Source: Candidatus Thermofonsia Clade 1 bacterium (GTDB lineage Bacteria; Chloroflexota; Anaerolineae; Aggregatilineales; UBA2796). From it: 64,000 bases of DNA. A program made the position numbers and the translations under genes. The notes below the pieces were generated by a model. The model did not search any database and was not told the DNA's origin. It saw only the letters and a list, made by a program, of their open reading frames with translations. Shown here one piece after another: positions 1 through 8,483 of the stretch. Location: contig PGTK01000003.1 of NCBI GenBank assembly GCA_002794705.1, positions 62,001-126,000 of the forward strand, written 5' to 3'. How positions within the stretch are numbered: position 1 is the first letter of the stretch; the number at the start of each line of letters is the position of its first letter.

Positions 1-267
1 CGCAACAGCTCGGTTGAACTGCTGGAAAAGGAAGGCTGGTTCGAGAAGAATCCGAACTTCCTGACCGCTGTGGAGCAGATTCGCCAGACGACCGTCACGC
101 CTGCCACTCGCGGCGCCTTGCTCGGCACCTTCCCGCAGACCCGCAACATCATCACGCGCACGATGGAAGAGCTGATGCTGCAGGGCGGCGATCCCGTCGC
201 GGCGATGAAAGCGGCAAAGGCTGAGGCGGATAAGCTGCTCAAGGAATACAACGCGCTCTACGAGTAA
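1..267 (+). CDS. Extracellular solute (sugar)-binding protein, C-terminal part
   Basis: Only the last 88 codons are present; the reading frame is open from base 1 to the TAA at 265-267, so the gene begins outside the window. The segment resembles the C-terminal helices of family 1 sugar-binding proteins of ABC importers, with a TPATRG-type stretch followed by a helix rich in Ala, Lys and Glu (AAKAEADKLL) near the end. By family knowledge it would be a secreted or lipid-anchored receptor that delivers sugar to MalF/MalG-type permeases. No partner genes follow; a hairpin terminator and gatA come next, so this is the last gene of an upstream operon. Family assignment from a fragment is moderately secure and the substrate is unknown. 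Confidence 0.6.
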   Translation, partial: RNSSVELLEKEGWFEKNPNFLTAVEQIRQTTVTPATRGALLGTFPQTRNIITRTMEELMLQGGDPVAAMKAAKAEADKLLKEYNALYE

Positions 268-300
268 GTCGCACGCTCTCACGCTGTATTGCAGTCAAGG

Positions 301-337
301 CAGAGGCAAGGCACGTGCAGCCTTGCCTCTGTTGTTC
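301..337 (+). terminator. Hairpin terminator after the solute-binding protein gene
   Basis: A perfect 12-bp inverted repeat (301-312 with 320-331, 7-nt loop) is followed by a short T-rich stretch, TTGTT. It lies 34 bp after the stop codon. Its last bases overlap the -35 element of the gatA promoter, so terminator and promoter are interlocked. Confidence 0.6.
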
Positions 338-360
338 ATAAATGCCGCCTGCGCTATAAT
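332..360 (+). promoter_or_regulatory. Sigma70-type promoter of gatA
   Basis: TTGTTC at 332-337 and TATAAT at 355-360 are separated by exactly 17 bp. The expected transcript start near 367 leaves a leader of about 30 nt before the ATG at 398. Confidence 0.7.
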
Positions 361-397
361 GATCGTCGTTTCGTGCAGCCAAACGCAGTGACATCTG

Positions 398-1864
398 ATG
401 AATCTAACTGATCTGACCCTGACTGAAGCGCTGGCAGCGCTACAGGCGCGCCAAATCAGCGCCCTAGAGCTGACTCAGGCGCACCTTACCCGCATTGAGA
501 GCCTTGAGCCGCGCATTGGCGCCTATTTGACTGTAACCGCTGACCTTGCCCTTGAGCAGGCACGCCGCGCTGATGCGCGCCGTGCGCAAGGCGAAGAGTC
601 GCCCTTGCTGGGCGTGCCGCTCGGCATTAAGGACGTGCTGTGCACTGAGGGCGTGCAAACCACGGCTGGCTCGCGCATCTTGGAGGGCTTTGTGCCGCCC
701 TACACTGCAACTGCTGTCCAAAAGTTGTTTGAGAGCGGCGCGATCATGCTCGGCAAGACCAACACTGACGAATTCGCCATGGGCTCGTCCACGGAGAATA
801 GCGCCTATCATCTCACGCGCAATCCGCATCGCTTAGATCGGATTCCGGGCGGCAGCAGCGGCGGGAGCGCAGCAGCGGTTGCGGCGCGCATGGCGCTTGG
901 CGCGCTCGGCACGGATACCGGCGGCTCGGTGCGGCAGCCGGCAGCCATGTGCGGGATCGTCGGCATTAAGCCAAGTTATGGGCGCGTCTCGCGCTATGGG
1001 CTGATCGCCTTTGCCTCTTCGCTCGATCAGATCGGCACGTTTGGGCGCACCGTCCGCGATGCTGCGCTGCTTTTGCAGGTGATCGCCGGTCACGATCCAA
1101 TGGACTCGACCAGCGTGAATACGCCTGTCCCTGATTACAGCGCGGCGCTCACGGGCGAGGTGAAGGGCGTGCGAATCGGCGTGCCGAAGGAATATTTCAT
1201 CAGCGGGATGCAGCCAGAGGTCGAATCGGCTGTGCGTGCCGCCATTGCGCACTTGGAGTCGCTTGGCGCTGAGGTGCGCGAGGTCAGTTTGCCGCACACG
1301 GACTACGGCTTGCCAATCTATTACTTGATCGCCCCCGCGGAAGCAAGCGCAAATTTAGCGCGCTTTGACGGCGTGCGCTACGGTCCGCGCTTTGCCGACG
1401 GGCGCGGCATGTGGGAGATGTACCGCAATACACGCGGCAAGGGCTTCGGCAAGGAAGTGAAGCGGCGCATCATGCTTGGCACGTATGCACTCTCTGCTGG
1501 TTATTACGATGCTTACTATCTGAAGGCGCAAAAGGGACGCACGCTGATCAAGCGCGACTTCGACCGCGCCTTTGCGGATGTAGATGTGATCGTGACGCCG
1601 ACGGCGCCGCGCACTGCCTTCCGACTGGGCGAAAAGGTAGATGATCCCTTGCAGATGTACCTTGAGGATATTTTCACGCTGCCTGTGAACTTGGCGGGCA
1701 TTTGTGGCATCAGCTTGCCGTGCGGCTACGATAATGAGAGCCTGCCTATCGGCTTGCAGATTTTGGCGCCTGCCTTCGGCGAAGAAAAGGCGCTGCGCGT
1801 CGCTTATGCCTATGAGCAAAGCACGGATTGGCACAAGCGCGCACCTGCCTATCTTGAAAATTAG
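398..1864 (+). CDS. gatA: Asp-tRNA(Asn)/Glu-tRNA(Gln) amidotransferase subunit A
   Basis: This amidase subunit of GatCAB releases ammonia from glutamine to convert mischarged Glu-tRNA(Gln) or Asp-tRNA(Asn). The 488 residues match the usual GatA length. The amidase-signature triad is visible: Lys78 in GIKDV, Ser153 in GGSSGGS and the nucleophile Ser177 in DTGGSV. C-terminal motifs PTAPRTAF and SLPCGYD also fit GatA. It starts at ATG 398 behind a good promoter. gatB and gatC are not adjacent, so the complex is encoded at dispersed loci, which is common. A generic amidase is the alternative, but the glycine-rich signature and the C-terminal region favour GatA. Confidence 0.93.
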   Translation: MNLTDLTLTEALAALQARQISALELTQAHLTRIESLEPRIGAYLTVTADLALEQARRADARRAQGEESPLLGVPLGIKDVLCTEGVQTTAGSRILEGFVPPYTATAVQKLFESGAIMLGKTNTDEFAMGSSTENSAYHLTRNPHRLDRIPGGSSGGSAAAVAARMALGALGTDTGGSVRQPAAMCGIVGIKPSYGRVSRYGLIAFASSLDQIGTFGRTVRDAALLLQVIAGHDPMDSTSVNTPVPDYSAALTGEVKGVRIGVPKEYFISGMQPEVESAVRAAIAHLESLGAEVREVSLPHTDYGLPIYYLIAPAEASANLARFDGVRYGPRFADGRGMWEMYRNTRGKGFGKEVKRRIMLGTYALSAGYYDAYYLKAQKGRTLIKRDFDRAFADVDVIVTPTAPRTAFRLGEKVDDPLQMYLEDIFTLPVNLAGICGISLPCGYDNESLPIGLQILAPAFGEEKALRVAYAYEQSTDWHKRAPAYLEN

Positions 1865-1926
1865 GCGCTGTACGCTTTAGAACGCTGCTGTACAGCCGCC
1901 CTGAAAAAAGCGAAGGAGTTTTCTTT

Positions 1927-2922
1927 ATGAAGGTCGTGATTCCGTTGGCAGGCTTTGGCACGCGCCTGCGCCCGCATACATTCACCAAGCCCAAGCCGCT
2001 GATCAACGTGGCAGGCAAGGCAGTGTTGGGTCACTTGCTGGATAAGCTCTTGCCGCTGAATGTGGAAGAGTACATTTTCATCGTCGGCTACTTGGGCGAT
2101 CAGGTGGAGGCGTACGTGCGCGCCAATTACCCGATCAAGGCGCGCTTTGTGGAGCAGACCGAGATGCTCGGTCAGGCGCACGCCATTTACCTTGCCAAAG
2201 ATCACCTGCAAGACGATACGCCCGTTTTCGTCATCTTTGTGGATACGCTTTTTGAGGCTGATCTGGGCGATCTGGCTCAGCCGGGGCGCGATGCCCTGAT
2301 CTTCGTCAAAGAGGTGGACGATCCGCGCCCCTTTGGCGTGGTCACCCTCAATGAGCGCGGCGAGATCACGCGCTTTGTGGAAAAGCCGCCCACGACTGAG
2401 AATAAGCTGGTAGTGGTCGGATTGTATTACTTCCAGCGCAGCTTGCCGCTGCTTGCCGCCATTGAGCAGCTGATGGCGCGCAAAATCATGACCAAAAATG
2501 AGTATTTCCTTGCCGACGCTATGCAGCTGATGGTGCAAGATGGCATGATCTTTCACACGCGGCAGGTCTCGGAGTGGCTAGATTGTGGTAGGGCGGATAC
2601 CGTGCTTGCCACCAATCGCTACTTGCTGGAACACGGGCATGATAACAGCGCCGAATTGAACCATCATATCCAGACCATCATCATTCCGCCTGTGCGCATT
2701 GATCCCTCAGCGCGCATCAAGCGCTCAGTGATTGGACCGCACGTCACTATAGCGGCTAACGCTGTGATTGAGGATTGTCTGGTGCGCGATAGCATCATTG
2801 ATGAGGGCGCCTTTTGCAAGGAGTCGCTTTTGGCGCAAAGCCTAGTTGGGCGCAATGCGCGTGTGGAGGGACGCTTCCGCTCTGTGAACGTCGGCGATTC
2901 ATCGGTCTTGGGCTTTGCATGA
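1927..2922 (+). CDS. NDP-sugar pyrophosphorylase (glucose-1-phosphate nucleotidyltransferase-like)
   Basis: A cytoplasmic nucleotidyltransferase, 331 residues, that would make an activated NDP-sugar from a sugar-1-phosphate and an NTP. The N-terminal Rossmann-like domain starts directly with the family loop GFGTRLRPHTFTKPKPL (residues 8-24), and a second conserved site is seen in VVGLYYF and NEYFLADA. From about residue 245 the sequence turns into hexapeptide-repeat-like beta-helix text (IGPHVTIAANAVIEDC). The ATG is preceded by AAGGAG. It follows gatA by 62 bp and its stop overlaps the Shine-Dalgarno region of the next aminotransferase, suggesting translational coupling. Base specificity (UTP, dTTP or GTP) cannot be read from motifs alone. 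Confidence 0.85.
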   Translation: MKVVIPLAGFGTRLRPHTFTKPKPLINVAGKAVLGHLLDKLLPLNVEEYIFIVGYLGDQVEAYVRANYPIKARFVEQTEMLGQAHAIYLAKDHLQDDTPVFVIFVDTLFEADLGDLAQPGRDALIFVKEVDDPRPFGVVTLNERGEITRFVEKPPTTENKLVVVGLYYFQRSLPLLAAIEQLMARKIMTKNEYFLADAMQLMVQDGMIFHTRQVSEWLDCGRADTVLATNRYLLEHGHDNSAELNHHIQTIIIPPVRIDPSARIKRSVIGPHVTIAANAVIEDCLVRDSIIDEGAFCKESLLAQSLVGRNARVEGRFRSVNVGDSSVLGFA

Positions 2923-2932
2923 GAGGGAGAGC

Positions 2933-4093
2933 ATGAGAGATTTCATCGCGCAGCGCGTCCGTGCCATTCCGCCATCGGGCATTCGGCGCTTTTTCGATAT
3001 TGCCGCCACAATGGATGACGTGATCTCGCTGGGCATTGGCGAGCCAGATTTCACTACGCCGCCCGCCCTACTCAACGCCGGGATTCAGTCATTGCAGCGC
3101 GGCAGCACGCATTACACCAGCAACTCAGGCATTTATGAGCTGCGCGTTGCGCTCTCGCGCTACATTGCACGGCTCTACGGGGTTGAATATCATCCTGAGC
3201 GCGAGTTGCTGATCACAGTCGGCGTGAGCGAGGCGCTTTACCTTGCCCTGAACGCCATCCTTGACCCCCAAGACGAAGTGATCGTGCCTGAGCCGTGTTT
3301 TGTCGCCTACATGCCCGAGGTGACGCTTGCAGGCGGTGTGCCTGTGCCAGTGGCGACCTACATGGCGGATGATTTTCAGGTCACAGCGGAGCGCATTGCC
3401 GAAAAGATCACGCCGCGCACGAAAGCACTGCTGATCGGCTATCCGAACAATCCCACAGGCGCCGTGATGAGCCGCGACCGTCTACTGGAGATCGCGCAAT
3501 TGGCAGAGCAGCACGATCTGCTGGTCATCTCTGATGAAATCTATGACCGCTTGGTCTATGGCGTGCCGCATACGCAATTCGCCACCTTGCCGAACATGCG
3601 CGAACGGACAATTGTGCTGAGCGGCTTCAGCAAAAGTCACGCTATGACGGGCTGGCGGATTGGCTATGCAGCCGGCAACGCCGAGATCATCGGCATGATG
3701 CGCAAGATTCACCAGTACACGATCATGTCTGCGCCCACAACGGCACAAGAGGCGCTCCTAGCTGCCCTAGAGCAGAGCGAACCCGACGTGGAGGCAATGC
3801 GCGAGGAATATGATCGGCGGCGCAAGCTGATCGTGAGCGGCTTCAACGCGCTGGGACTTCCCTGCTTTGAGCCACGCGGCGCTTTCTACGCCTTCCCGAA
3901 CATCGCGGCAAGCGGCATGGATGAGAATACTTTCGCCGAGCGGCTGTTGCAGGAAGAGCGTGTGGCAATGGTGCCTGGCAGCGCCTTCGGACCGAGCGGC
4001 GCGGGCTTCCTGCGCGCCAGCTACGCCACTGCCTACGAGAAAATTGAGCAGGCGCTGGAGCGTCTAGCGCGCTTTTTGCAGCGGCACGGCTAA
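2933..4093 (+). CDS. PLP-dependent aminotransferase class I/II
   Basis: Fold type I aminotransferase of 386 residues acting on an amino acid and a 2-oxo acid in the cytoplasm. Seen motifs: GIGEPDF near the N-terminus, PNNPTGAV at 171-178, DEIYD at 201-205, the PLP-Schiff-base lysine K234 in SGFSKSHAMTGWR, and the C-terminal Arg region FLRASYA. The start is placed at ATG 2933, behind GAGAGGGAG, rather than at the in-frame TTG 2915 that overlaps the upstream gene. The stop codon is interlocked with that of the convergent lipoprotein gene (CTAA at 4090-4093). Aspartate or aromatic aminotransferase activity is likely, but substrate choice is not decidable here. Confidence 0.88.
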   Translation: MRDFIAQRVRAIPPSGIRRFFDIAATMDDVISLGIGEPDFTTPPALLNAGIQSLQRGSTHYTSNSGIYELRVALSRYIARLYGVEYHPERELLITVGVSEALYLALNAILDPQDEVIVPEPCFVAYMPEVTLAGGVPVPVATYMADDFQVTAERIAEKITPRTKALLIGYPNNPTGAVMSRDRLLEIAQLAEQHDLLVISDEIYDRLVYGVPHTQFATLPNMRERTIVLSGFSKSHAMTGWRIGYAAGNAEIIGMMRKIHQYTIMSAPTTAQEALLAALEQSEPDVEAMREEYDRRRKLIVSGFNALGLPCFEPRGAFYAFPNIAASGMDENTFAERLLQEERVAMVPGSAFGPSGAGFLRASYATAYEKIEQALERLARFLQRHG

Positions 4094-5271
4094 CCGCGCC
4101 TGCCCTCCACGCTGATCACGTAGCGGATAGCGCCGCCGCCTAGTTCTGGGAAGACGATCTCAAAGCGCGCCGCCTCGCCCGGCAGCAAGGTCGGGCGGTT
4201 GAGGAAGGTGCTATCGGTCGCCACGACGCGCCCCTGATCGTCTAAGACTGCGATGATGATCTTGACGAAATTGGCGGCGCCCTGAGTCTGGTTGACAACA
4301 TCGCCGCTGATTGTCAAAAAGCCGTTTGCGTTATAGCGGGCGATCTCATTGCCGCGCAGGAACGCCTCTTCGCCCAGATAATTCTGTAGGGCGAATTCAG
4401 CGTGGCGCGCCACACTCCGCAGCTCATAGCGCACAGCGCGAGCGGGCTTGCCGCCCCGAAAACGGATCGAAAACGGTGCGCTAGCATTCGGCAGCAGGAC
4501 TTCAGCGCTCAAGACGTTCGCCTGTTCAGCCAACACAGCGTCGTTTGCATCGTAGAGCAGCGCCGTGAGGCGGATCGCCTCTAAGGGCGCGCCCGCGTTG
4601 TTGGTCACCATGCCGTTGATCACAAAATCGCCGTTCAGCGCCGTCCAGCTGTGCAAGCCGCTGAAAGTTAGCGCGCCCAATTCCATCACAGGCACTTCAG
4701 GCGCCTGACTGAGATCGGCTACGCGCAGTGCCGCGCTCGGATCGACTCGCAGCGTATTGATCACAGTGCGCAGGGTCTGCAAAGCTGCCTCATCCAGATC
4801 GGTCACATCCGCCTCAATCACGCTCAGGAAAGTGCCATCAGCCTGCAGAAAAGTGTTCAGAGCGCGCTCACCGATCCCAGTTTGGCGCACGCCCACCACG
4901 CGCCAACTGCCATCGCCTTGCGCCGTGCGGCTGATCTCGCGGTAGGCGCTGCCGTGGACGGTCTGCAAATACAGATCGATCTGTTCGATCAGGGCAGGCG
5001 CGCTCAAGAGCATCCCGCTATTGCGCACATAGACGCTCAGCGGCAAGCTGTTCGTATTCGGCGCGGAAAATTCGGCGCGGACGGCGTCGCCGCTGCTCAG
5101 GTCGCGCACAGACCACTCTGCGGGCAGGCGCAACGTGAAAACGCCGCTAGGATGCCGATAGGTGCGGAAAGTTGCATCAGGCGGCAAAGGCGTGGCGACC
5201 AAGACATTTGGCGCACCGTTACAAGCGCTCAGGATTAGCAGCAATGTCAGTAGGCAGGCAAGACGGCGCAT
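4090..5271 (-). CDS. Lipoprotein with PsbP-like and two FxLYD-like domains
   Basis: A 393-residue predicted lipoprotein: a hydrophobic signal ends in LSAC, placing the lipidated Cys at residue 16. Residues about 35-175 resemble the DUF1795/PsbP-type fold (YRHPSGVFTLRLPAEW opening). Two beta-rich repeats follow, around 205-275 and 310-390, each with N.AGAPL or VNQTQG plus an LYD-like or VLDD strand, which fits FxLYD domains used in extracytoplasmic adhesion or binding. It sits one base downstream of the reductase gene at 5273, on the same strand, so the two probably share a transcript. No enzymatic motif is seen; the function is unknown. Confidence 0.7.
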   Translation of the reverse strand: MRRLACLLTLLLILSACNGAPNVLVATPLPPDATFRTYRHPSGVFTLRLPAEWSVRDLSSGDAVRAEFSAPNTNSLPLSVYVRNSGMLLSAPALIEQIDLYLQTVHGSAYREISRTAQGDGSWRVVGVRQTGIGERALNTFLQADGTFLSVIEADVTDLDEAALQTLRTVINTLRVDPSAALRVADLSQAPEVPVMELGALTFSGLHSWTALNGDFVINGMVTNNAGAPLEAIRLTALLYDANDAVLAEQANVLSAEVLLPNASAPFSIRFRGGKPARAVRYELRSVARHAEFALQNYLGEEAFLRGNEIARYNANGFLTISGDVVNQTQGAANFVKIIIAVLDDQGRVVATDSTFLNRPTLLPGEAARFEIVFPELGGGAIRYVISVEGRRG

Positions 5272-5272
5272 C

Positions 5273-5617
5273 TCAGCCCTCCAACGGGCGCAATTCTACG
5301 ATCAGCCCGTCGCTCCAGTCGTATTTGGCGTCCATTAGGGCGCAGATGGTTACCGCCAGCGGATCGTCGGCGGGCAAGGGACGCGCTTGCGCCTCAGTGA
5401 GCGGCAAGGCAGACGTCTGATCAGCGCGGATGCCTACGCTAAAGCGGACTCGCGGCGTGTGCAAGATGTTCTTGACCCAGTCAGCTTGTTCACGCCGCTC
5501 TGCTACCACATAGTAACACGCGCCGTGCTGCACAAACCAGATTTCGATCTGGTGCGGCGCGCCGCTCTTACGCCCTGTGGTGGTCAGATACAGGAAAAGT
5601 TCGTCTGAAGCGCTCAT
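5273..5617 (-). CDS. Deazaflavin (F420)-dependent nitroreductase-family protein
   Basis: A small split-barrel protein, 114 residues from the chosen start. It has the family opening LTTTGRKSGAPHQIEIWFV, then YYVVAER and DWVKNILHTPRVRF, typical of the DUF385/Ddn-like and PNPOx-related flavin or F420 binders. The start is placed at ATG 5617 because a TACAAT -10 box (5625-5630) with a TTGGCG -35 box (5648-5653) lies immediately upstream. Transcription would begin on or next to this ATG, implying a leaderless mRNA; earlier ATGs would lie inside the promoter. It is followed by the lipoprotein gene. F420 versus FMN use cannot be settled from sequence. Confidence 0.72.
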   Translation of the reverse strand: MSASDELFLYLTTTGRKSGAPHQIEIWFVQHGACYYVVAERREQADWVKNILHTPRVRFSVGIRADQTSALPLTEAQARPLPADDPLAVTICALMDAKYDWSDGLIVELRPLEG

Positions 5618-5624
5618 GGGGCGC

Positions 5625-5653
5625 ATTGTAGCGCGTTTGGCAATATGCGCCAA
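5625..5653 (-). promoter_or_regulatory. Promoter for the reductase/lipoprotein transcript, probably leaderless
   Basis: On the minus strand TTGGCG (5648-5653) and TACAAT (5625-5630) are spaced by 17 bp. The predicted start point falls at about 5617-5618, the first base of the ATG of the reductase gene. Confidence 0.6.
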
Positions 5654-5687
5654 GAGTCAGGGCAGGGCAGCCACACACCTCTTGACT

Positions 5688-5772
5688 CCCTTCCCCTGCT
5701 TGCGGGGGAAGGGCTGGGGTTAGGGGTCTGACCCCACCCCTCACTCCCCGCTCCGCAAGCAGGGCGGGGAAG
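5688..5772. repeat. GC-rich palindromic intergenic repeat (REP/MITE-like)
   Basis: Two inverted repeats enclose a G-rich spacer: CCCTTCCCC pairs with GGGGAAGGG at 5688-5713, and CCCCGC pairs with the G-rich end at 5756-5769. A GGTTAGGGGTCTGACCCC core lies between them. Read in one frame it gives the PLTPALPP-type peptide familiar from many bacterial interspersed repeats. It lies between the reductase promoter and the aldo/keto reductase and could also fold in RNA. A whole-genome copy count would be needed to prove repetition. Confidence 0.55.
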
Positions 5773-5895
5773 TGATCAGTCTGCAATAATTCCTCGAATC
5801 AGGCGCTCGCAGCGCAAAAAGCATAGTAGCATTCGGCGATAGTTGTTACACTCAAGGCTGCACATCCTTCACACTCGCTTGAAAGGCTTTCATGC

Positions 5896-6870
5896 ATGGA
5901 CTATCGCAAACTCGGACGCACAGGCTTGAAGGTCAGCGCGCTGTGCCTTGGCACCATGACTTTCCGCTGGACGAGCTCTGAGGAAGACTCGCTGCGCGTG
6001 CTGGATCGCTTTTGGGAGGCAGGCGGCAACTTCATTGATACTGCCGATATCTACAGCCGCTGGGCGGAGGGCAATCCCGGCGGCGTGGCTGAAGAGATCA
6101 TCGGGCGCTGGCTGAAGGGCAAGCCCCGTGATCAGATCATCATTGCTACCAAAGTGCGCGGCAGAATGTGGGACGGTCCGAATGGCGAAGGTTTGAGCCG
6201 TCAGCACATCATGGCGGCAGTTGAACACAGCCTGCGCCGTCTCCAGACCGATTACATTGACCTGTATCAGGCGCACTGGCCCGATTGGGATACGCCGCAG
6301 GAGGAAACCTTGCGCGCCTTTGACGATCTGGTGCATCAGGGCAAGGTGCGCTATCTAGGTGCCAGCAATTTCAAGGCGTGGTATCTGTGCAAGGCGCTCT
6401 GGCTGAGCGATAAGCACAATCTAGCGCGCTATGAGTGCATTCAGCCGCACTTCCACCTGCTCAATCGGCGCGAGGTAGAGCCTGAATTGGCGCAACTATG
6501 CCTTGAAGAGGGCATCGCCGTGATCCCGTACAGTCCATTGGCGGGCGGCTTTTTGACGGGCAAGTACACGCGGGAAGGCGGCATCCCAGAAGGCAGTCGA
6601 GGTGGCGGCGCGGCGCGCTGGATGACTGATCAGGGCTTTGCCGTGATTGACGCGCTCCGCGAAATGGGCGCCAAGCGCGGCAAGACCGTCGCGCAGATGG
6701 CGCTGGCATGGCAGTTCAGCTTGCCGTTCATCACGGCGCCGATCATCGGCGCGAACACGGTCTCACAGATCGAGGAGTCGCTTGGGGCTGTGGGCGAGCG
6801 TCTGAGCGCTGAGGAAATGGCGCGTCTTGACGAATTGACAGGCGTCAGCCGCGATTACAAGGCGCGCTAG
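5896..6870 (+). CDS. Aldo/keto reductase
   Basis: NAD(P)H-dependent oxidoreductase with a TIM-barrel fold, 324 residues, the usual length. All four catalytic residues are present: Asp48 (FIDTAD), Tyr53, Lys86 (ATKVRG) and His127 (QAHWPDWD). The N-terminus YRKLGRTGLKVSALCLGTM and the late motif AQMALAWQF are typical of the YajO/potassium-channel-beta-like branch. The start is ATG 5896; an ATG at 5892 is out of frame. Its 3' end faces the permease operon across a bidirectional hairpin. The physiological carbonyl substrate is unknown. Confidence 0.92.
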   Translation: MDYRKLGRTGLKVSALCLGTMTFRWTSSEEDSLRVLDRFWEAGGNFIDTADIYSRWAEGNPGGVAEEIIGRWLKGKPRDQIIIATKVRGRMWDGPNGEGLSRQHIMAAVEHSLRRLQTDYIDLYQAHWPDWDTPQEETLRAFDDLVHQGKVRYLGASNFKAWYLCKALWLSDKHNLARYECIQPHFHLLNRREVEPELAQLCLEEGIAVIPYSPLAGGFLTGKYTREGGIPEGSRGGGAARWMTDQGFAVIDALREMGAKRGKTVAQMALAWQFSLPFITAPIIGANTVSQIEESLGAVGERLSAEEMARLDELTGVSRDYKAR

Positions 6871-6883
6871 AGGCGCCCGCGGA

Positions 6884-6918
6884 GAAAAAAACGCGGTGAG
6901 CGCTGTGAGACGCTCACC
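6884..6918 (-). terminator. Rho-independent terminator of the dppBC-like operon
   Basis: GGTGAGCG (6895-6902) pairs with CGCTCACC (6911-6918). Read on the minus strand, the hairpin is followed after three bases by a run of seven T (plus-strand AAAAAAA at 6884-6891). It lies just beyond the DppC-like stop codon and between convergent genes. Confidence 0.75.
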
Positions 6919-6928
6919 ACGTGCGCTT

Positions 6929-8473
6929 TTAGCGCTTCAAAGTCGGATCGAAAGCGTCGCGCAGCCCATCGCCGATGATGTACAGGCACAGCACAGTGAT
7001 GCTGATCATCAAGCCGGGGAAGATGACCAGATGCACGCCTTTGGTGAAGAAGGTCTGGGCATTTGAGAGCATGTTGCCCCAGCTGGCTGCTGGAGGCTTA
7101 ATGCCAAAGCCCAAGAAGCTGAGCGCCGATTCGACTAGGATCAGGTTGCCGATATCCAGTGCCAGCGCCACGATCACCACTGAGAGCAAATTCGGCAGCA
7201 CGTGCACAAACATGATGCGGCTGACGGGCGCGCCAATGGCGCGGGCGCTCACAATGTACTCGCGGGCGCGAATGGAGAGCGTCTCGCCGCGCACAAGGCG
7301 GCAAATGCCGAACCAGCCCAAAAAGCCCAGCACCAGCACCAAGACCTCCGGTCCGGGGTTGAGCAGCGCCACCAGAATCAGCAAGATCAGCAGCGTAGGC
7401 AGCGAACTGATTGTAGCAATGGTCAGGTTGACCACGTCATCAATCAGACCGCCGTAGAAACCTGCCACAATGCCGATGGTCACGCCGATGAAAATCGAGA
7501 TGAGCGCGGCGGCAAAGGCGATGCTGAGCGAAATCTGACCGGCATAGAGCAAGCGCGAGAGGTGATCGCGCCCTAGATCGTCCGTGCCAAGCACATAGGT
7601 GCGCGCATCCATTGCCGAAATGCCCGTGGTGAACAAGCCGCGCTCTACGACCACGGAGCCATCTTCGCCGTAGCGAATTTCAGGGATGCGCACTTGATCC
7701 ATGATGCGTACATTGACCGTGCGCGGCGCGCTAGTTGAGGTGTGAATCACGTGCAGACGGGCTGTATCCACTGCCAGATCGCGACTGTTGACGCTAAACG
7801 CCTTCGCCTGTACTGCAGTCTCGCCTTCGCCCTCCGGGCGACCAAATAGGACGGCTGTGGTGAGCGTCTCAGGCTGGATATCCACCTCTAGTGTGGCTAG
7901 AACCTCGCCCTCAACATTGGTGCCGCGCCGAAAAGTGAGCGTATGCGCCCCGACGGGAATTTCTAGGATGTTGCTGATGCTGTTCTGCCCAATGCGCGCT
8001 GCAAAGGGGCGAGTTTGATCGTCTAGGAAGACCGAGAAAGCAGGCGTGCCGAAGCTGGTGTGCGCCACAAACATATTCGCCATGCCCTCTTTAGTGGTCA
8101 GTTGGCGCGCCTGCACTTCAACGTGGATTTCACCCACTTCACGTCCGCCGGCGCCGCGATCATGCGTGACCACCACATTCAAGCCCTGTGAGCGATAGCG
8201 GTTATCGGGCAGATAGACCAGACGCGCCGTCCCGCCGGGCGGCAGAAAGGCGTTCACGGGGTCTGTGCGCGAGTAGCTGACCCCTAGGATGTTCTGCTCG
8301 ATGAAAGGCGCGAAGATCGCCAACAGGATGAGGAGCAAGACCACTCCCATGGCGATCAGAGTCAACGTATCGCGGCGCAAACGGCGCAGTGCCAGCTGCA
8401 AGAGCGACTGACCGGCGTAATACTTCTCTTCCTCTTGATCTTTGAGCTTAACGACACCTGTACGTACAGCCAT
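6929..8473 (-). CDS. DppC/OppC-type ABC permease with inserted extracytoplasmic DUF4397-like domain
   Basis: Inner-membrane permease subunit of a peptide/nickel-type importer. It is 514 residues against about 300 for the family. TM1 is at about 36-58; the conserved LGTDDLGRDHLSRLLYAG block is at 295-312, followed by the BPD_transp_1 permease domain with the EAA-like motif region near ARAIGAPVSRI. The excess lies between TM1 and the LGTDD block. There, residues about 131-255 look like DUF4397: FVAHTSFGTPAFSVFLDD, IPVGAHTLTF, then a second HVIHTSTSAP strand. That loop is extracytoplasmic, so a beta-sandwich binding module may sit outside the channel. The partner permease lies 10 bp upstream. 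No receptor or ATPase gene is nearby. Confidence 0.85.
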   Translation of the reverse strand: MAVRTGVVKLKDQEEEKYYAGQSLLQLALRRLRRDTLTLIAMGVVLLLILLAIFAPFIEQNILGVSYSRTDPVNAFLPPGGTARLVYLPDNRYRSQGLNVVVTHDRGAGGREVGEIHVEVQARQLTTKEGMANMFVAHTSFGTPAFSVFLDDQTRPFAARIGQNSISNILEIPVGAHTLTFRRGTNVEGEVLATLEVDIQPETLTTAVLFGRPEGEGETAVQAKAFSVNSRDLAVDTARLHVIHTSTSAPRTVNVRIMDQVRIPEIRYGEDGSVVVERGLFTTGISAMDARTYVLGTDDLGRDHLSRLLYAGQISLSIAFAAALISIFIGVTIGIVAGFYGGLIDDVVNLTIATISSLPTLLILLILVALLNPGPEVLVLVLGFLGWFGICRLVRGETLSIRAREYIVSARAIGAPVSRIMFVHVLPNLLSVVIVALALDIGNLILVESALSFLGFGIKPPAASWGNMLSNAQTFFTKGVHLVIFPGLMISITVLCLYIIGDGLRDAFDPTLKR

Positions 8474-8483
8474 GTTAGAGTTC

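Noticed and set aside
1865..1926. Riboswitch or attenuator between gatA and the pyrophosphorylase
   Set aside because: Only an imperfect GCTGTAC/GTACAGC pairing is present, too short and mismatched to support.
5568..5786. Minus-strand frame of 72 codons over the palindromic repeat
   Set aside because: It translates the repeat itself (PLTPALPP type) and runs through the reductase promoter.
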